From the NCBI GenBank assembly GCA_014871385.1, contig CM026423.1:4034408-4098407 (forward strand): 64,000 bases of DNA, read 5' to 3'. The DNA is from Ceratodon purpureus (taxonomy: Eukaryota; Streptophyta; Bryopsida; Pseudoditrichales; Ditrichaceae). The position numbers and the translations under genes are program-made. Of this stretch, positions 24,305 to 40,739 are shown one piece after another (positions within the stretch are counted from its first letter, which is position 1; every line of letters starts with the position of its first letter). The notes beneath the pieces were generated by a model. It was given only the letters and a program-made list of their open reading frames with translations, did no database searches and had not been told where the DNA came from.

Positions 24305-24543
24305 AAGTATATATAAGTCAAGTCGCAGTGAGAGTGGGGAAAGCGAATTCCGAACGGGAAAAGTAAAAAGCAAAACGTAAAAGTATATATAAGGGAGGGG
24401 AAAAGGCTCGAATCCATATATGCAAGAAAGAAATCCGAGAGGGAGAGCGCGAGAGCGAGAGAGCGAGAGAGCGAGAGCGAGAGGGAGAAGGAGAGAGTGA
24501 GTTGAGCGAGAGGGAGAGCGAGAGAGTGAGTTGAGAGGGAGCT
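24305..24543 (+). promoter_or_regulatory. Putative UGE core promoter and GAGA-rich leader
   Basis: TATA-like GTATATATAAG occurs at about 24307 and 24383. From 24435 to 24540 the plus strand is almost pure GAGAGCGAGAG-type purine repeat up to the UGE start codon. Such GA/CT leaders are common in plant 5' UTRs. The assignment is positional. Confidence 0.55.
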
Positions 24544-28803
<4,260 letters not shown>

Positions 28804-29779
28804 ACCGACTGACTGCATACTAGTAGACAGTCGATGGTATTCATAATCTGGGGTCAACATGGGTATTGCTCCACTTAGAAGTAAATTTATCCTGAACGCT
28901 TCACAAATATGACAAGATACAACTGGGCACTACATGCTGCAATCATGTGAGAAAAGCTGCATCAAAAAATGGGCCCGAGGATCACGGAGTCAGTTCGGTT
29001 TTTCCACTTTGGAATTCAAAGATATTTGATAAAGCAGTTTGAATGCATGCTTTGGGTATTGTTATGATGACTATAAGCTCTGCTCATTGTCGTTTTGAAA
29101 CGAGAGGATGCAATTGAAGAATGATCTGTTGGACACTAGTGACGAATTCAACCAAGTTCGGTGAAAGATGATCCAGCTCCATCCGCTGTTCATGAGTGAT
29201 TCTGAAAGAAGGCTGAATTTCACATTGTTCATGATAAACCTGGGTCCATTTGACTAGAGAAAGAGGTTGAAGTTTTTTCTTACATGGCCAGAAACATGCA
29301 CGACAGATACATGCACACTATTTATTGATGTGTGTTGTTGAGATGAGTCTTTTCGGTGTTGAATTTTGAACAGTACATGAAGATGAAAGAGTGGTGGTCC
29401 TGCAAAAACGGAACATCTGCAAGCAGAAGACGTTTAATGAAATGTGATGTTCGTAGGAATTCATTAATTGCGTGTCCATTTTACGGTGGAGAACTCATAA
29501 CTGTTTGCTGTGATGATATATCAATTAGTTCATAAGAATTGAGGTAACGGCATTCCGTAACGCTTTCCCTAAACAGGAGTTGAAGATGCAGAAGGATAAC
29601 AGCAGTAGAGAATAAACTTAATCTTAGTCACTCATATACAAAGCTGCTCACAGAATTCAAAAGAAATAAGTGCTACAGGAAATAAGTATTAAGATCCAAG
29701 ATTGTTAAAATCCTCAAGAATCATGCATCGGTTCCAAATTTTCAGCTTCCAAGTTTGAAGAAAAAATCTTCCTGAGGCA
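28804..29779. other. Spacer between UGE and the bestrophin-like gene
   Basis: It probably holds the UGE 3' UTR and the promoter of the next gene. No other coding frame is supported. Confidence 0.5.
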
Positions 29780-30994
29780 ATGGCCGTGGCGATGATGGCT
29801 GCGATATGCTCTCTCAACAGTCTCCGAATACCCGCCGAGAAACGTCTGACTCTGTGGACTCGATTTCAAGGAAGGGCACGGTTTAGCACGAAGAAGGCGA
29901 GGAGAAGATTGCATCTGTGCCAAATATCTGGAACATTGCCCCAGCATGCCAGAGATCTGGAGAACCCATGTCCATTAAATTACAGAGGATATTTCAACCC
30001 TAATGTTGCCGATAAAGAGAAGGAGGACGCGATGAAGTACAGAAGAACAGTCTACGATCATGAGGACTGGAGACGGCACCGCAGCAGCAGACGTCACGCC
30101 AGACATCTGCTGTCGATACCCACCTCGCGGGTGGCTTATGCGATTTGGCCTCCGGTCCTTTCACTGACCACCATAGCGGCGATCACCACAGGCTACAACG
30201 AGGCCGTCATGGTGCACGCGTTGCCACAGTGGATGCCGTTGCTGCACCTGTCCACTCTCCCGCTGTCTTTCACCGCATCCTGTCTCTCCCTCTTGCTCGT
30301 GTTCCGCACCAACTCATCTTACACAAGGTTTGACGAAGCTCGCAAAGCGTGGGCGACCACCCTGTGCAGAACACGAGACATGGTCAGGCAGGCATTGACG
30401 TGGATGCAGCACCCGGCGGATGCGAAGAAACTTCAGAGCTTCCTAAACTACGCTGCGTCGTTTCCTTACACCTTGAAGAGCATTCTCGTGGAGGACGCGG
30501 ACATCAAGTCGGAGTTATCACTCTTGCTGGACGCCGAGGAGACGGAAGCTGTGCTCAAAGCCACCCATCCTTGCAACTATGTGCTACAAATCATCTCCGA
30601 AATTGTACACAACTCCCAATTGCGTGAGATGGAGAAATCCATGATGGACATGAACATCACTCAGCTCCATGAAAGCTTGGGGAACTGCGAAAGGATATTC
30701 GGGACGCCGCTTCCGTTGTCCTACACAAGGCTCACGTCCAGGTTTCTCATCATCTGGCATATCATCCTCCCGATCGCGCTCTGGGACCCATGCAACTGGA
30801 TTGCCGTCCCCGCCACTTTCATCAGCGCGTCCGCGCTGTTTTGCATTGACGAGGTCGGAGTTCTCATCGAGGAGCCGTTCCCCTTGCTCGCCCTGCCAGA
30901 GATCTGTGACGACATTCGCAAGAACATCGCAGGCTTGGCGGCTGCTCACGACCTTTACCATGTCCAGACATCTGCCCCTTCAGAAAAACCGTAG
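29780..30994 (+). CDS. VCCN1: Bestrophin-like (VCCN-type) chloride channel, plastid targeted
   Basis: This is a single-exon gene of 404 residues. The bestrophin/UPF0187 family signature FRTNSSYTRFDEARKAW starts near residue 174, followed by LPLSYTRLTSRFLIIWH and PIALWDP in the last third. In plants this family (VCCN1/VCCN2) forms voltage-dependent chloride channels of the thylakoid membrane that tune the proton motive force under changing light. The first 70-90 residues are rich in Arg, Ser and Leu and poor in acidic residues, as expected for a chloroplast transit peptide. Hydrophobic stretches near 120-170 and 315-360 fit membrane helices. The length is close to that of known plant members. 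Assignment to VCCN1 rather than a paralogue is by family resemblance only. Confidence 0.88.
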   Translation: MAVAMMAAICSLNSLRIPAEKRLTLWTRFQGRARFSTKKARRRLHLCQISGTLPQHARDLENPCPLNYRGYFNPNVADKEKEDAMKYRRTVYDHEDWRRHRSSRRHARHLLSIPTSRVAYAIWPPVLSLTTIAAITTGYNEAVMVHALPQWMPLLHLSTLPLSFTASCLSLLLVFRTNSSYTRFDEARKAWATTLCRTRDMVRQALTWMQHPADAKKLQSFLNYAASFPYTLKSILVEDADIKSELSLLLDAEETEAVLKATHPCNYVLQIISEIVHNSQLREMEKSMMDMNITQLHESLGNCERIFGTPLPLSYTRLTSRFLIIWHIILPIALWDPCNWIAVPATFISASALFCIDEVGVLIEEPFPLLALPEICDDIRKNIAGLAAAHDLYHVQTSAPSEKP

Positions 30995-32664
30995 CTGATC
31001 AGCAACCATCTATAATTTGCCATACGCATATGATGCCGCTCCTTCTGTTCCGGTCACTTCGACAGCTTAAATGCACAATGAAACGCACTAACATCATCAA
31101 CTTCATCAGCGAAAGCAATCGAAGCTCCAATTTGATCGGTGCATTCCGCCCATTTTGCTTGGATCCAACATGAGACTGAAGATGCTTCCCATGCTGAACT
31201 ATATCACTCTAAACTGGCACCTCCAATTGACAGAAATATTTTCAATCTGCACAGGTTCGTTGACACTACGCTCACTTCGCAGCTGGTTTCTCCGCCACCA
31301 CCATGACGGAAATATTATCCAAAATTGGGAACAGACCAACTGATTTCGTAATGAGCCTCCTCGTCGGAAAGACGTCCGAGACAAACTGGAAGAGTACTTC
31401 TTCATGTTAGATTTGCACAAGGGGCTCGACGTTGTTGAGAAAGGATTTTGTGATCTTCAGCCTCGTGGCAAAAATGCATACTTACAGACATAGTTACCAT
31501 TATTTGAGACGAGTGTATTTCTCAATGCCGGTGATCTGAGATTATGAATTAGACAATGTATGTGGAAGGGAAGCACACAACCAGGCTCCAATATGTCCGC
31601 AAAATTCCTGAGTCTCCAGCAAAGTATCTGTGTGCAGACACCAACCCGTCGATGGCGGACAAGATGCCTTTCGCCATCGATGCGAGTGCCACGATCGAAC
31701 GGCAGACTCGGTCAAATTTTGGAAGATGTGCAACGTCTTTAGACCAATTAGAATAATTAATATTGGATTGATATTTTGGATTAATATTATTTCTGGTGCT
31801 ACCACCTACCATAACAAACAGAGAATGATTCGGTCAGATACACTTTGACGTGTATCGGTTCTATACACGATTTCAACTGTATCTCAAAAGGTCGTTACCA
31901 GGTCGCTTCCTCCACTTGTACTCATGCCGACAGAAAACCTTGAACACGTTAATTTCTTCGGACACAGAGAATTATATGAAGAGCCTCCCCTCCCCGACTC
32001 CTCATCTGATGCTATCCTCCGATCGGTGCTTCACTTCGGGTTTTGTAGCAGCAATGGTCGAGTGAGTGCTGTACGCTAGAGTGGGTCAACTCTGAACGGA
32101 GTACACTTATGTCTGTCTGTGACTGAGTTTGAGATGGTGTAATGAGGATCGTTGTTTAGAGATAGGAGTGGAATTTCTCAGTGGAGCTGTGATGTTTCTG
32201 CCGCGTTTGGGCCAACTTTGTGGAGTGGTCAGAGGCTTGCTGCTTGGTGTGTGATGCTGTCGAGGGTTTAGTGCTTTGACAGTCATGGGAGTTTTCGTTA
32301 GCTTTGGTGTTTTTCTGGTCTATCTGTGAGAGGGAGCTTTGTTGTGATTTTTTTGGTAAACATTTTTTGTCGGTAGGTGGGAGGGTCATGTCTGTGAATT
32401 TCGTTTTGGAGTGTTTTAGTGTTGATGGGAATTGGTATGGTGCAGAGTTCGTCAAGTGGAAAGCATAGTCGGGTTTGGATATGTGTTTGAGATTTGATTT
32501 TTGTTTTCTGATTTTATTTTGTGTAGATACTGTGAAGATTACTTTGCTGCCAAGGAGATCGCTCGTTTAGAGATCATAGCTTGCAGGTGATCTATTGAAC
32601 GGTCTTGGTGAGTGAACGCATTCTGGTCGGCCGACAGGCTCGTTGAAGTGGAGACAGGTTTACG
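30995..32664. other. Spacer; 5' leader region of the membrane-protein gene
   Basis: No recognisable coding frame is present. The last 500 bp are GT-rich and include possible splice sites, for example TTTTGTGTAG at about 32520, so a 5' UTR intron is possible. Confidence 0.4.
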
Positions 32665-34191
32665 ATGGAGCCCATCGGTGTGCTGCCTCGTTGGCTCGTT
32701 GGCTTGAGACTCATTGATGTTACGATTATGGTTTTAAGGATCCTTCTTATCAATTACTGGGGTCTGACAGAAGACGGGTTTGGAATATTTAACATGATCC
32801 GATTCGGCATCCTTTACCCATTGTGTGGGATAGCTCCCCTTGTATTCACACTTGCGTTCAGAGCAGAACAGAATTTTCTTACAAATATGAGTGGATCATA
32901 TAGGATTTCATCCATGCTCATCTTTAGCATTTTAGTTGAAATGTTTGACCGGGATCTCCCAAATTATCATTCAAAGGATGGTTGTGATGAAGGCTGCTAC
33001 TCTGTTATACAAGCCTGCTTTTGGGTGATGGTGCTCCTCAATTGTCTTCAGATCATCATTTCTAGCCTGATACCAGTTGACAATCCCTCGAGGAGTGGAG
33101 ACTTAGAACTGATGGTGGGCAATAGTCGCTTGCGCGTTCATTCGGGGCTCTTTGGTGGTCTATCTAGTGTGCTGATTAGGTGTGGCCGTGTCATGGGGGG
33201 AGTTGACGGGCTGGTGGCGTGGCGCCTTGGCTTGGGATCTATGGGTGCTATGATATTAACTTTTGTTCTTGGCGGTTTTGGGAGTGTGATGACAGCCAAT
33301 GTATTACGGACATGTTGGTGGCTCGGCTTCCTGGAAACTATATTGGTCTGCGCAAGTCGAGAGAAGATGCTCAACATATGCATGGGTGTTCGTTATATAA
33401 TTTTCTCCGGGTTGAAGATTGGCCTTGTCAGTTTTTCTATCATGAACAACCATTTCCACTCTCTAACTGAGAGCAGCGGTTGTAAAGTGGGGACTACCTG
33501 CTACTCCCGTCTTCAAGAGTGCTTCTGGGTGATGCTTGTTATTTACTTTCTCGAGGTGCTCCTTGCAGTTCTGTTGTTACTTGTCCATCACCCAAGACAA
33601 GGGATGTCTTGGATTAATATTCTGGCAAACTCTTATGGAGTATTTCTAAGTATGTCATCAGCTTTGTCAATAACCCAAGTAGCGATTGTAAGCCTTCTCT
33701 TGGGCGGAAGCTATGGCCCCCTCATGACAGCGAGAGGCTTCTGGCTTTGTGCTTTCACTGGAATTGTAGAGATGGCCGCCCTTATGGGCATCACGGATTG
33801 GGTGGGTAAGGTATTAAAAACTCGAATAGACACTGGGATGTCATTCTCGAACACTATTTCATCATTTTTTATAGTCCCAGTACTGAGGATGTGTGGACTA
33901 TTTATCATTATGGCCCTCTTAGACATAGCAAAACTAAATGGTGAGAACTTTTTCATCGCGGACATGAGCAATTGCGATGAGACTTGTGAGGCCCGAGGCA
34001 AAGACCTCTTTGCCATTTGTGGACTGGCTGTAAAGGCACAGGTCTATCTCAGTTTATTATTCGTCGGTTTCATCGTTAATCACCTAGAAGGAATAATGCA
34101 CAGGGAGAACCGGCAGCGAGTGGGAGCAACAATGCTTGGGGCGAACAGGCAGCCAGTGGGAACAAGGACGAGACTTGTATGCGAGCGGTGA
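32665..34191 (+). CDS. Multipass membrane protein of three related modules, interrupted by E2
   Basis: This is an intronless frame of 508 codons as it stands. Three modules of about 160 residues repeat the layout of hydrophobic helices followed by a Cys-rich loop: C107/C111/C117 with CFWVM, then GCKVGTTCYSRLQECFWVM near 272-290, and NCDETCEARGK near 436. About four membrane segments per module are likely. I do not recognise the family. The frame runs into element E2: the last codons, from ...RQPVGT onward (RTRLVCER), are element sequence. The natural continuation TMHGEDRQLV... and its stop lie at 49949-50009 beyond E2. That part repeats the RQxVGxTMxG pattern just before the break, so the insertion replaced only the last 16 or so residues. 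The truncated protein may still be made. Confidence 0.7.
   Translation: MEPIGVLPRWLVGLRLIDVTIMVLRILLINYWGLTEDGFGIFNMIRFGILYPLCGIAPLVFTLAFRAEQNFLTNMSGSYRISSMLIFSILVEMFDRDLPNYHSKDGCDEGCYSVIQACFWVMVLLNCLQIIISSLIPVDNPSRSGDLELMVGNSRLRVHSGLFGGLSSVLIRCGRVMGGVDGLVAWRLGLGSMGAMILTFVLGGFGSVMTANVLRTCWWLGFLETILVCASREKMLNICMGVRYIIFSGLKIGLVSFSIMNNHFHSLTESSGCKVGTTCYSRLQECFWVMLVIYFLEVLLAVLLLLVHHPRQGMSWINILANSYGVFLSMSSALSITQVAIVSLLLGGSYGPLMTARGFWLCAFTGIVEMAALMGITDWVGKVLKTRIDTGMSFSNTISSFFIVPVLRMCGLFIIMALLDIAKLNGENFFIADMSNCDETCEARGKDLFAICGLAVKAQVYLSLLFVGFIVNHLEGIMHRENRQRVGATMLGANRQPVGTRTRLVCER
34156..34165 (+). repeat. Left target duplication of E2
   Basis: GTGGGAACAA occurs here and again at 49939-49948, on either side of E2, in the same orientation and within the same codons of the interrupted gene. 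Ten base pairs is within the usual range for Mutator-like elements. Confidence 0.85.
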
Positions 34192-34260
34192 GCGGCGAGC
34201 GGAGAGCGGAGAGCAGAGAGCGGAGAGCAGAGATTTGGAGTGCAGAGAGCAGAGAATGGT
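34179..34260 (+). repeat. E2 left TIR with GAGAGCG-type short tandem units
   Basis: It is a purine strand made of GAGCGGTGAGCGGCGAGCGG followed by GAGAGCGGAGAGCAGAGAGC. It is matched in reverse at about 49862-49924. The inner units vary between the two ends, as expected for slippage-prone repeats. Confidence 0.85.
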
Positions 34261-34388
34261 ATTCTAAATCTAAAAATAGACTTATTTTTACTAAAATTAG
34301 AAACTAAAATTAGAAGATGCGAATATTTCAAGAATATTCTTGGAATATTTCTTTTTTTAGTAAATAATATTAGCCCTATAACCGTGGA

Positions 34389-37300
34389 CTTATTTGATAG
34401 TATAGTTGAAAAAAGCTATATTTTCAATCCTATTTCCGTGCATAAATTATGCTATAAAATAAATTGACGAAATATAAAATAAAACTATGCCTCATTTCCA
34501 TCCTTATGTGTAAGATGAAAGTCGTTTATGAATATAATGTCCGGGTTTCAAGGGCGCCAAGCACCTTCATCATGGATATTTAAGCTTTAACAATAGGCAG
34601 TCTCTTCCTATTTATTCATTGTTTTTTTGAAACAAGTCTCAGTAGGAGCCGGCTACGGTTATGGAAGATGTCAGGGTTATTGCTGTCTAACTTGGTGACG
34701 TTGTTGGCCGATTTCAACCATATGTGGAGATTGAGGGGGAAGAAGAGGGCTGAGGCAAATGGGTGCAGCCAAGGCATAAGGGCTTAGTGTAATGTATGAC
34801 GTGGATGTAGGATTAGACATGAGAGGAGAGCCTTGAGCTGTAAAAGAGTCAAGTGGGATCGTAGTGCTTATTTCCAAGTTTTGTTTTTTGGACATTAAAA
34901 AACATTTTAAGACATGATTTCACCACTTGGATTTTCAATCCAACATTTATGTACATGCCGTTTTTACTATCATATAATAATTTTTTTTTTAACTCCATAG
35001 CCTTTGTGTATGAATTTCAGCATACCTCCGTGTGAAAAATCAAGCATTTCTTTAGGTATTAGAGGTCGTATGAGGATAAATGCATAGAAATTTCCTAATC
35101 CACATAGGAACAATAATTTGAAGAATCTCAAGTCAAATTTACTTTTGAAATTGATCTTTTTGGCTCAAGAAACTCTACAATCCCATTTTGCAAGGGAAAA
35201 TTTAATTTTTTCAACTTTGAACATTATAATCTTGCAAATGATAAGGATTTTGAATCTAAGATTTGGAATAAATGTACATGTAAAGTAAGATACTAGATCC
35301 TACAATTATTTTCCCCCAAAATACATCAAAACTTGAAAACTTATATCTTGTATTAAAAGGGGCCAGTTCAGAGGGTTTTTGGCAGTTTTGAGGCCTCTTG
35401 ACTTTAGGGGTCAATACAATAGCCATAGTAGAATAACAATTTACTAAAGCAGCTCCAAGAGCTACAGTTGTAAGGATTGATCGCTCACCCAACTCCTAAA
35501 ATCATAAAATACAATTATTACCTATTGCAACGAAAAAGAGTAAATAGAATGAAAGCGTAATGAAAATACAAACTAGAATCATTAATTGTTTGTTTAGGTC
35601 TAGAGATAAGTGTAATCAACAAATCTAAAGCTACTACAAACCCAGATACCACAAAATCCGCCAATCTCAATTAGACTCATGAAATATAAACTCCTAACTA
35701 CAAAGATTAGACTAAATGCTTCTGACACCATGTCAAGCTGTGTTGCTACGTTCTTAGTATGTATACACATAAATTAAAGAACGTATCATATTACAGTTGT
35801 TCAAAACAAGTAAAATTGAGACATCAAGTAAATAAGCTGGACTAATAACTGTATATAATATCATACCTTTCATATCATATATTAACGTAAAAGATTATGC
35901 CTTTTTCTCCAACTATGTACCGACTGAGGCAAAGAAATCTTTAAGTACTCTATGATTTCAGCATTTAATTTGTATCATGCGGAAACCAACCAAGAAATCA
36001 TTTGAACATCACAACAATCTAAGTTGAAATGGATCAGTTCACCAAAAACACATAACATACAGACAAAACCTCCTGCCCAGTAACCACACCGCCCAAAGGG
36101 AATGTGAAGCTCATCTAACCTAATATTTTATTTTATTTTTAAACCCCACCAATACGTAGTACACACACACTCACACTCACATAGCACTACTCTTCACCCT
36201 CAGTTCCCACACCCTGTTGCTAACTTCTCACCAGGCTTCCAACTTCCCCTCTACGTGCAACAATCCTAAGCCAATGCTCAAAAACACCACTATCAAATCA
36301 CACCAGCTACAAACGAAGTGCAGCATCCTTGCCATAAACTCAACCAACCTCCGAAATAAACCCCGTTTGTCTAGTAACCTAAAACTTATCAATAAAAAAA
36401 CCACAAACCTCTCCCCTCACTGACCTGAAAGCTGACATTAAACTCAAACATAGAGGACAAAAACCCTACTCAAAGATCAAGCAACCAAAACCCATCACCC
36501 AATCCAACTCTGAAACACAAAAACTTCATCAATTACCCAGACGATCCATGGATGATGCCACAATTACAGTGCACGTGTACCACGTTTGGCTTTCAGAATT
36601 GCTTGAAAATAATTTCCATGTTTAGGATATTGAACACCAATCTGCAACAGGAGCTTTTGCCCAAATGCGGCAGCCTGCATCTGCCACACTGCCTCCATGT
36701 CCTGTATACCGGTATACTAAGGCCTCATTCACAATATCAGCACCTCCTCTCACCAATGTCTGATGAGCAAATATATCCTGCACGTCCTCCAGGAGAATTG
36801 TTGCAATACAAAACAAACAGTGCAAGATCAACAGTATGGTCCCTAGTTCATACACACTAGGTTAAAGACTCTCCATGAAAGGACTGTCATGCAAAGGCTT
36901 CGCTACGAGGTCTAATCCAAGTGCAAAAAGAAATGTCAAGTGCTCGTTCTGCCGAAGGAGTGTTCGTCACCTGCTTGTCAAACCACACTGACTACATCAG
37001 AAGCGCAGGTTTCACCATCCATCATATACCAACCTAGAGCCTGGACAAGCAAAAGCAAATAACCGAGCTCTATTAGAATCCTTATGATACTGCCAACACT
37101 TCATAAAACAAAAAAGTTCAAAAGGTTTGCTGAATAAAAATACAGTACACAGGACTAAGAAGAGAATAAGAAAGAGCATGATTAAGCTAGCAACTAAGAA
37201 AGCACATAATTAGAACTCTTTCTAAGTCACCCTGAGGACTGTAAAACAGGTTTTAGCCGAATATAATATTTTATTCCCAACTAAATCAAAAACAATGCAG

Positions 37301-37502
37301 TTGAGCCAAGTGAGGTAAATATCAACTGATGTTCACTGGAAAAATGTTGGGTGACATGAAATTAAACAAAACTCCCATCTAACTTTGAGACAAGTCAATT
37401 GCTATGTACAGTGGTCACCAAGTCCACCGTCCCGTTAATCTTCGGTTTATAGTTCAGGTGTATAGTTAGAAAAGAGAGGCACAGAAGCTGAAATAGAATG
37501 CA
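34389..37502. other. E2 left interior, possible captured exon at 35256-35492
   Basis: Most of it is AT-rich without genes. On the minus strand at about 35496-35256 a frame reading ELGERSILTTVALGAALVNC follows a TTTTAG acceptor and could be another captured exon, but I cannot name it. At 36855-36700 (minus) DVQDIFAHQTLVRGGADIVN looks protein-like, also unnamed. Confidence 0.35.
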
Positions 37503-38936
37503 CTAGAAATCTCTACATCGTACGCCAAGTACATTTATGAAATTCATTACATTCAGAAGATTATCTAGTATGATGGCAGGTGTGTCACTGTGGCTAGCCT
37601 CACGCAAGTCCTTTTGAGTGAAGATCCCTGTGCAGACGCCAATTGCCAAGGCTCCACCAAATTCTGCTGCCCGGATGTCGTTTGGCTGTATTTCCATCAC
37701 ATGTTTACATATTCATCAAAACAAGTTTCAAATATCTGCTTTTTAAAACAAGAGGTGACAGCATCCGGCAGTGCAAACACATCACTACACCGTATTAAGC
37801 AATATATTCCTTTTCCAAATGATCTGATGAGGCGTATTCAGGCCTGACTTTAGAATGTGCTCAACGAAGAATACAGATCCTTGAAAACTGAACACACAAT
37901 ATTTTTTGCTCCACGCTACATCTCCTTTCTAGACATGCTACAATTGAAGCCACCTACTATCTCTGCCTATATTCATCGTCAAACCAGAGGAAAAGCACCA
38001 GCAATCAAAAAAAGCCAAGACAAATGCAAGAACTTGCAGCACACAAGATTTAACTTACCGTATCTCCAACATGAGCACGCAAGCGAAAGCCTCCCGGAAA
38101 CATTTGATCAGCACGAGCTGCAGCAATTCTCACCAATTCTCCTCTGTCACTGTGATCACTTCCAAATCTGCAAAATTGAACATGGCTCAACAGAAGAGAA
38201 AAATAACTTGATCCCAGACTCTATAAAAGTGAACATACTTCACAAACATGAATCTGCAACCTGTGCACCTTCAGATGAGAACATGCCCCGTTCCCTTCGA
38301 GCAGACCCATTTAGAGTATGATTTTTGGTATCATTGTTTGTGGCAAAAGTCTATGAGAACGTTACGAATGGTAAAAGCGTACAGCCAAGAGTCAGGTGAT
38401 TACCCTCCAAAATTGGGAATTGAAAAGAACTGACGAATACCAAGACCTTCCATTTTGAGCCAGGCAATATCCTCCAGGTTGCCTGTCACCTGAAATCCAA
38501 ACGCCCAAGCATATTGAATACTTTTAAATCTACACAAACCATCACCATGAGTAACTTGCTCCCCAAAGAATGGAAACTCTAGTCGATGCACCAAAATATA
38601 TGGCACCAAAAGATGCCTTTCGTGAAGTCACACAAAGCCCCATATAGTTTTGACCTCAACACCAGAGTTCTGCATGTAATTTATATCCTTAAATTACCGC
38701 ATCCTGCATACATGGGTACATAATCCCAGCTATGCTGCAAGAACAGCACATCAATAAAATTGAACGAAGTAAAGTAAAGATTCAATAATCACCTCCTCCT
38801 GTCTAGAAAGAACCTCGAGCAGCTCTCGCACTCCAGGAAGGACCTCTAGGCCCTCACCGACCTCACTTGCATGCTGCATCGCATACTCAACCATCTTGGC
38901 CTTCAGCTCTCCCAGCTTTGGGGCGGCTGTCTGCCA
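37503..38936 (-). pseudogene. Captured HAD-family hydrolase fragment (four exons)
   Basis: Minus-strand exons with good splice sites are 38936-38793 (VLPGVRELLEVLSRQEE), 38489-38404 (VTGNLEDIAWLKMEGLGIR), 38167-38059 (FGSDHSDRGELVRIAAARAD to VGDT) and 37685-37503 (PNDIRAAEFGGALAIGVCTG to the stop). The last three join in frame. Together they give the middle and C-terminal core of a phosphoglycolate-phosphatase-like HAD enzyme, with motif II-like TGN and the motif IV region GDTPND. The first exons with the DxD nucleophile are not found upstream, and a few residues are missing between the first two exons. No stop interrupts these exons. Introns are retained, so capture was at the DNA level. It cannot make an active enzyme as it stands. 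Confidence 0.75.
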
Positions 38937-40210
38937 TGGTCACAAAAGCACTGAGATCATTCACCACACTGAGCTAGTCAGACAAAATACAAAAAAAGAG
39001 CTGTCAGTTCGACATTGTCCCTGGTGTGCACTAAATTGCTTTACATCACAACTAAACACTTCCAGCCAGGGAACCACACTCAAACTCGGTAAGTTCAAAC
39101 AGAACAGCCACAATGCCCACTCCACCGCCATTCCACCACACTCTCGTAACAATCCTCCAAACCAAAACCAATAAGCATGAAAACACCAAAACAACCAAAT
39201 TACAAAACCTAATTCACACAAGACATCCAAAACACGATTCAACTCCATACCCGTAAGTGCCAGCACGCGTGGCTTCGTACTATGCCGCGTCCGGCGCCCC
39301 GCCACGCACCACAACGCCTGACTCTTCACTAATCATCACCAAAAACCTCCAATCGCAGAAATCAACCTCTGATCTCACCTCCTGCACCCAAACCCTAGCT
39401 CCCTGGTGACTCACCAATCACCACAACCGCAAATCACCACAACCGCAATGCGAACTCCGAAATCGCAACCTCTCACCTAACCCCACCACAACAACCTCCC
39501 GCTCCTCCAACCCTAGCTCCAAACAATTCCCCCGATCACCTCCGCAACAGCATTGCAACCTCCACTCTCTCCCTCCACCACCCTCACCACCAACCGCCAC
39601 ATCAACATCACCACCACCTCCAACAACCTCCAGATCTCACCCCCGCTCCTCCAAACTCCAAACCCTAGCTCCAACCTCCTCTCCACTCTACTCCACTCCA
39701 CATCGCCAGCTCCAATCACCCTTACCAGCAATGGCCGCAACAACAGTAACAAAAACAACAAAAACAACATCACCAACAACAATGCAACGTCCAATTGCAA
39801 CGATGAATCTCACCTCGAAACTCTAGCTTTGAAGCGCCATGGCGATCGCGTCCACGGCCATCGCATTATAGCCATTCAATTAAATCCAGAAATCATAATC
39901 TTCAATTTTGCTCGTATCCCATACTCGTTGGCATTGTCAGCAAACAGCTGCGGATATCCACCGTAATCAGCACTCGAGATTTATCACCTTGGTATACGCT
40001 GCAAATTTCAGCACCACAGAAACATCTAGAACATAATGATCCAGTGCAATCCTATAAATGATGATAAAAGATTATAGAAGCTGGAAGGAGGGAATCTAGC
40101 TGTTGCAGCGATGGAGCGTGCTTCAGCGAGCTTCAGAGGCCGTCAAGTGATGCAATGCAGCAAACCATAACGGCATTGATGTCATGTGCCCAGGCAGGAC
40201 TGCAACTCAC
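38937..40210. other. E2 interior between the HAD and WOX13 fragments
   Basis: 39370-39830 is strongly CA/CT-rich on the plus strand (ACCACCTCCAACAACCTCC type) and gives long low-complexity frames on both strands that I do not accept as genes. It may be a captured 5' leader. The rest is unremarkable. Confidence 0.4.
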
Positions 40211-40328
40211 CAGGAAGGGCTGCTTGCTGCGGCACACTCGCTTTATGCATTTCAACCAGCTGTTGACATATCGTAGAATACACTGAAATCTGCCGTCGCA
40301 ATGTCTCCAGCTGCTCATCCGTCATCAC
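40211..40328 (-). pseudogene. WOX13: Captured WOX13-type exon (N-terminal conserved block)
   Basis: The minus-strand exon 40328-40211 is bounded by GGTCAG (acceptor) and GTGAGT (donor). It encodes VMTDEQLETLRRQISVYSTI followed by CQQLVEMHKASVPQQAALP. This is the block just before the homeodomain in WOX13-clade homeobox proteins (MTDEQ, LRKQI, LVEMHK). No homeodomain is found downstream on this strand before the HAD exons, so only a fragment was taken. A GC-rich segment at about 40594-40780 upstream may contain part of the preceding exon, but its frame does not join cleanly and has a stop. The exon itself is open. Confidence 0.75.
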
Positions 40329-40739
40329 CTGACCAACACTCCCCACAAATGCCCTCACAATCAGCAAAAACCCGAAATAAACATAATCTTTCCAACATCC
40401 CCGTCACCGCCAGATCACAAAATCTATCCCTCCGCTGCCTCGCAACTGGTCAAAAAAGTCATTGCAAGTAAATGAGCCATGAACGAAAGCAATGCACAGC
40501 AATTCTCCCATAAATGCCACCGCACATCTCCGATCAATCCCAGTTTCCACTGCCATGACATGAATTCAAAACCTCAAGGAAGGTAGGGTTCACCGCATGC
40601 TGATCTGCCCAGAGCCCCGCGTCTACAGCGGCTGCGGCAACGACCTCTCCAGCGAAGGCCCCAGCACGAGGCCAGACCCAGGCTGCGCTTGAATCCCAGA
40701 CCCCATGGACACCGGGATCGAATGCATCCAATACCGCAC

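Noticed and set aside
24435-24540. GAGAGCG repeat before UGE, resembling the E1/E2 TIR units
   Set aside because: There is no matching inverted copy, subterminal motif or duplication nearby, and plant 5' leaders are often GA repeats.
30584-30961. 125-codon minus-strand frame
   Set aside because: It is antisense to the bestrophin-like coding sequence, whose family motifs are on the plus strand.
39370-39966. Long frames on both strands (for example 39553-39966 plus, 39513-39800 minus)
   Set aside because: Both come from one CA/CT-rich tract, with Asn/Thr/Ser or Leu/Val/Gly low complexity and no domain.
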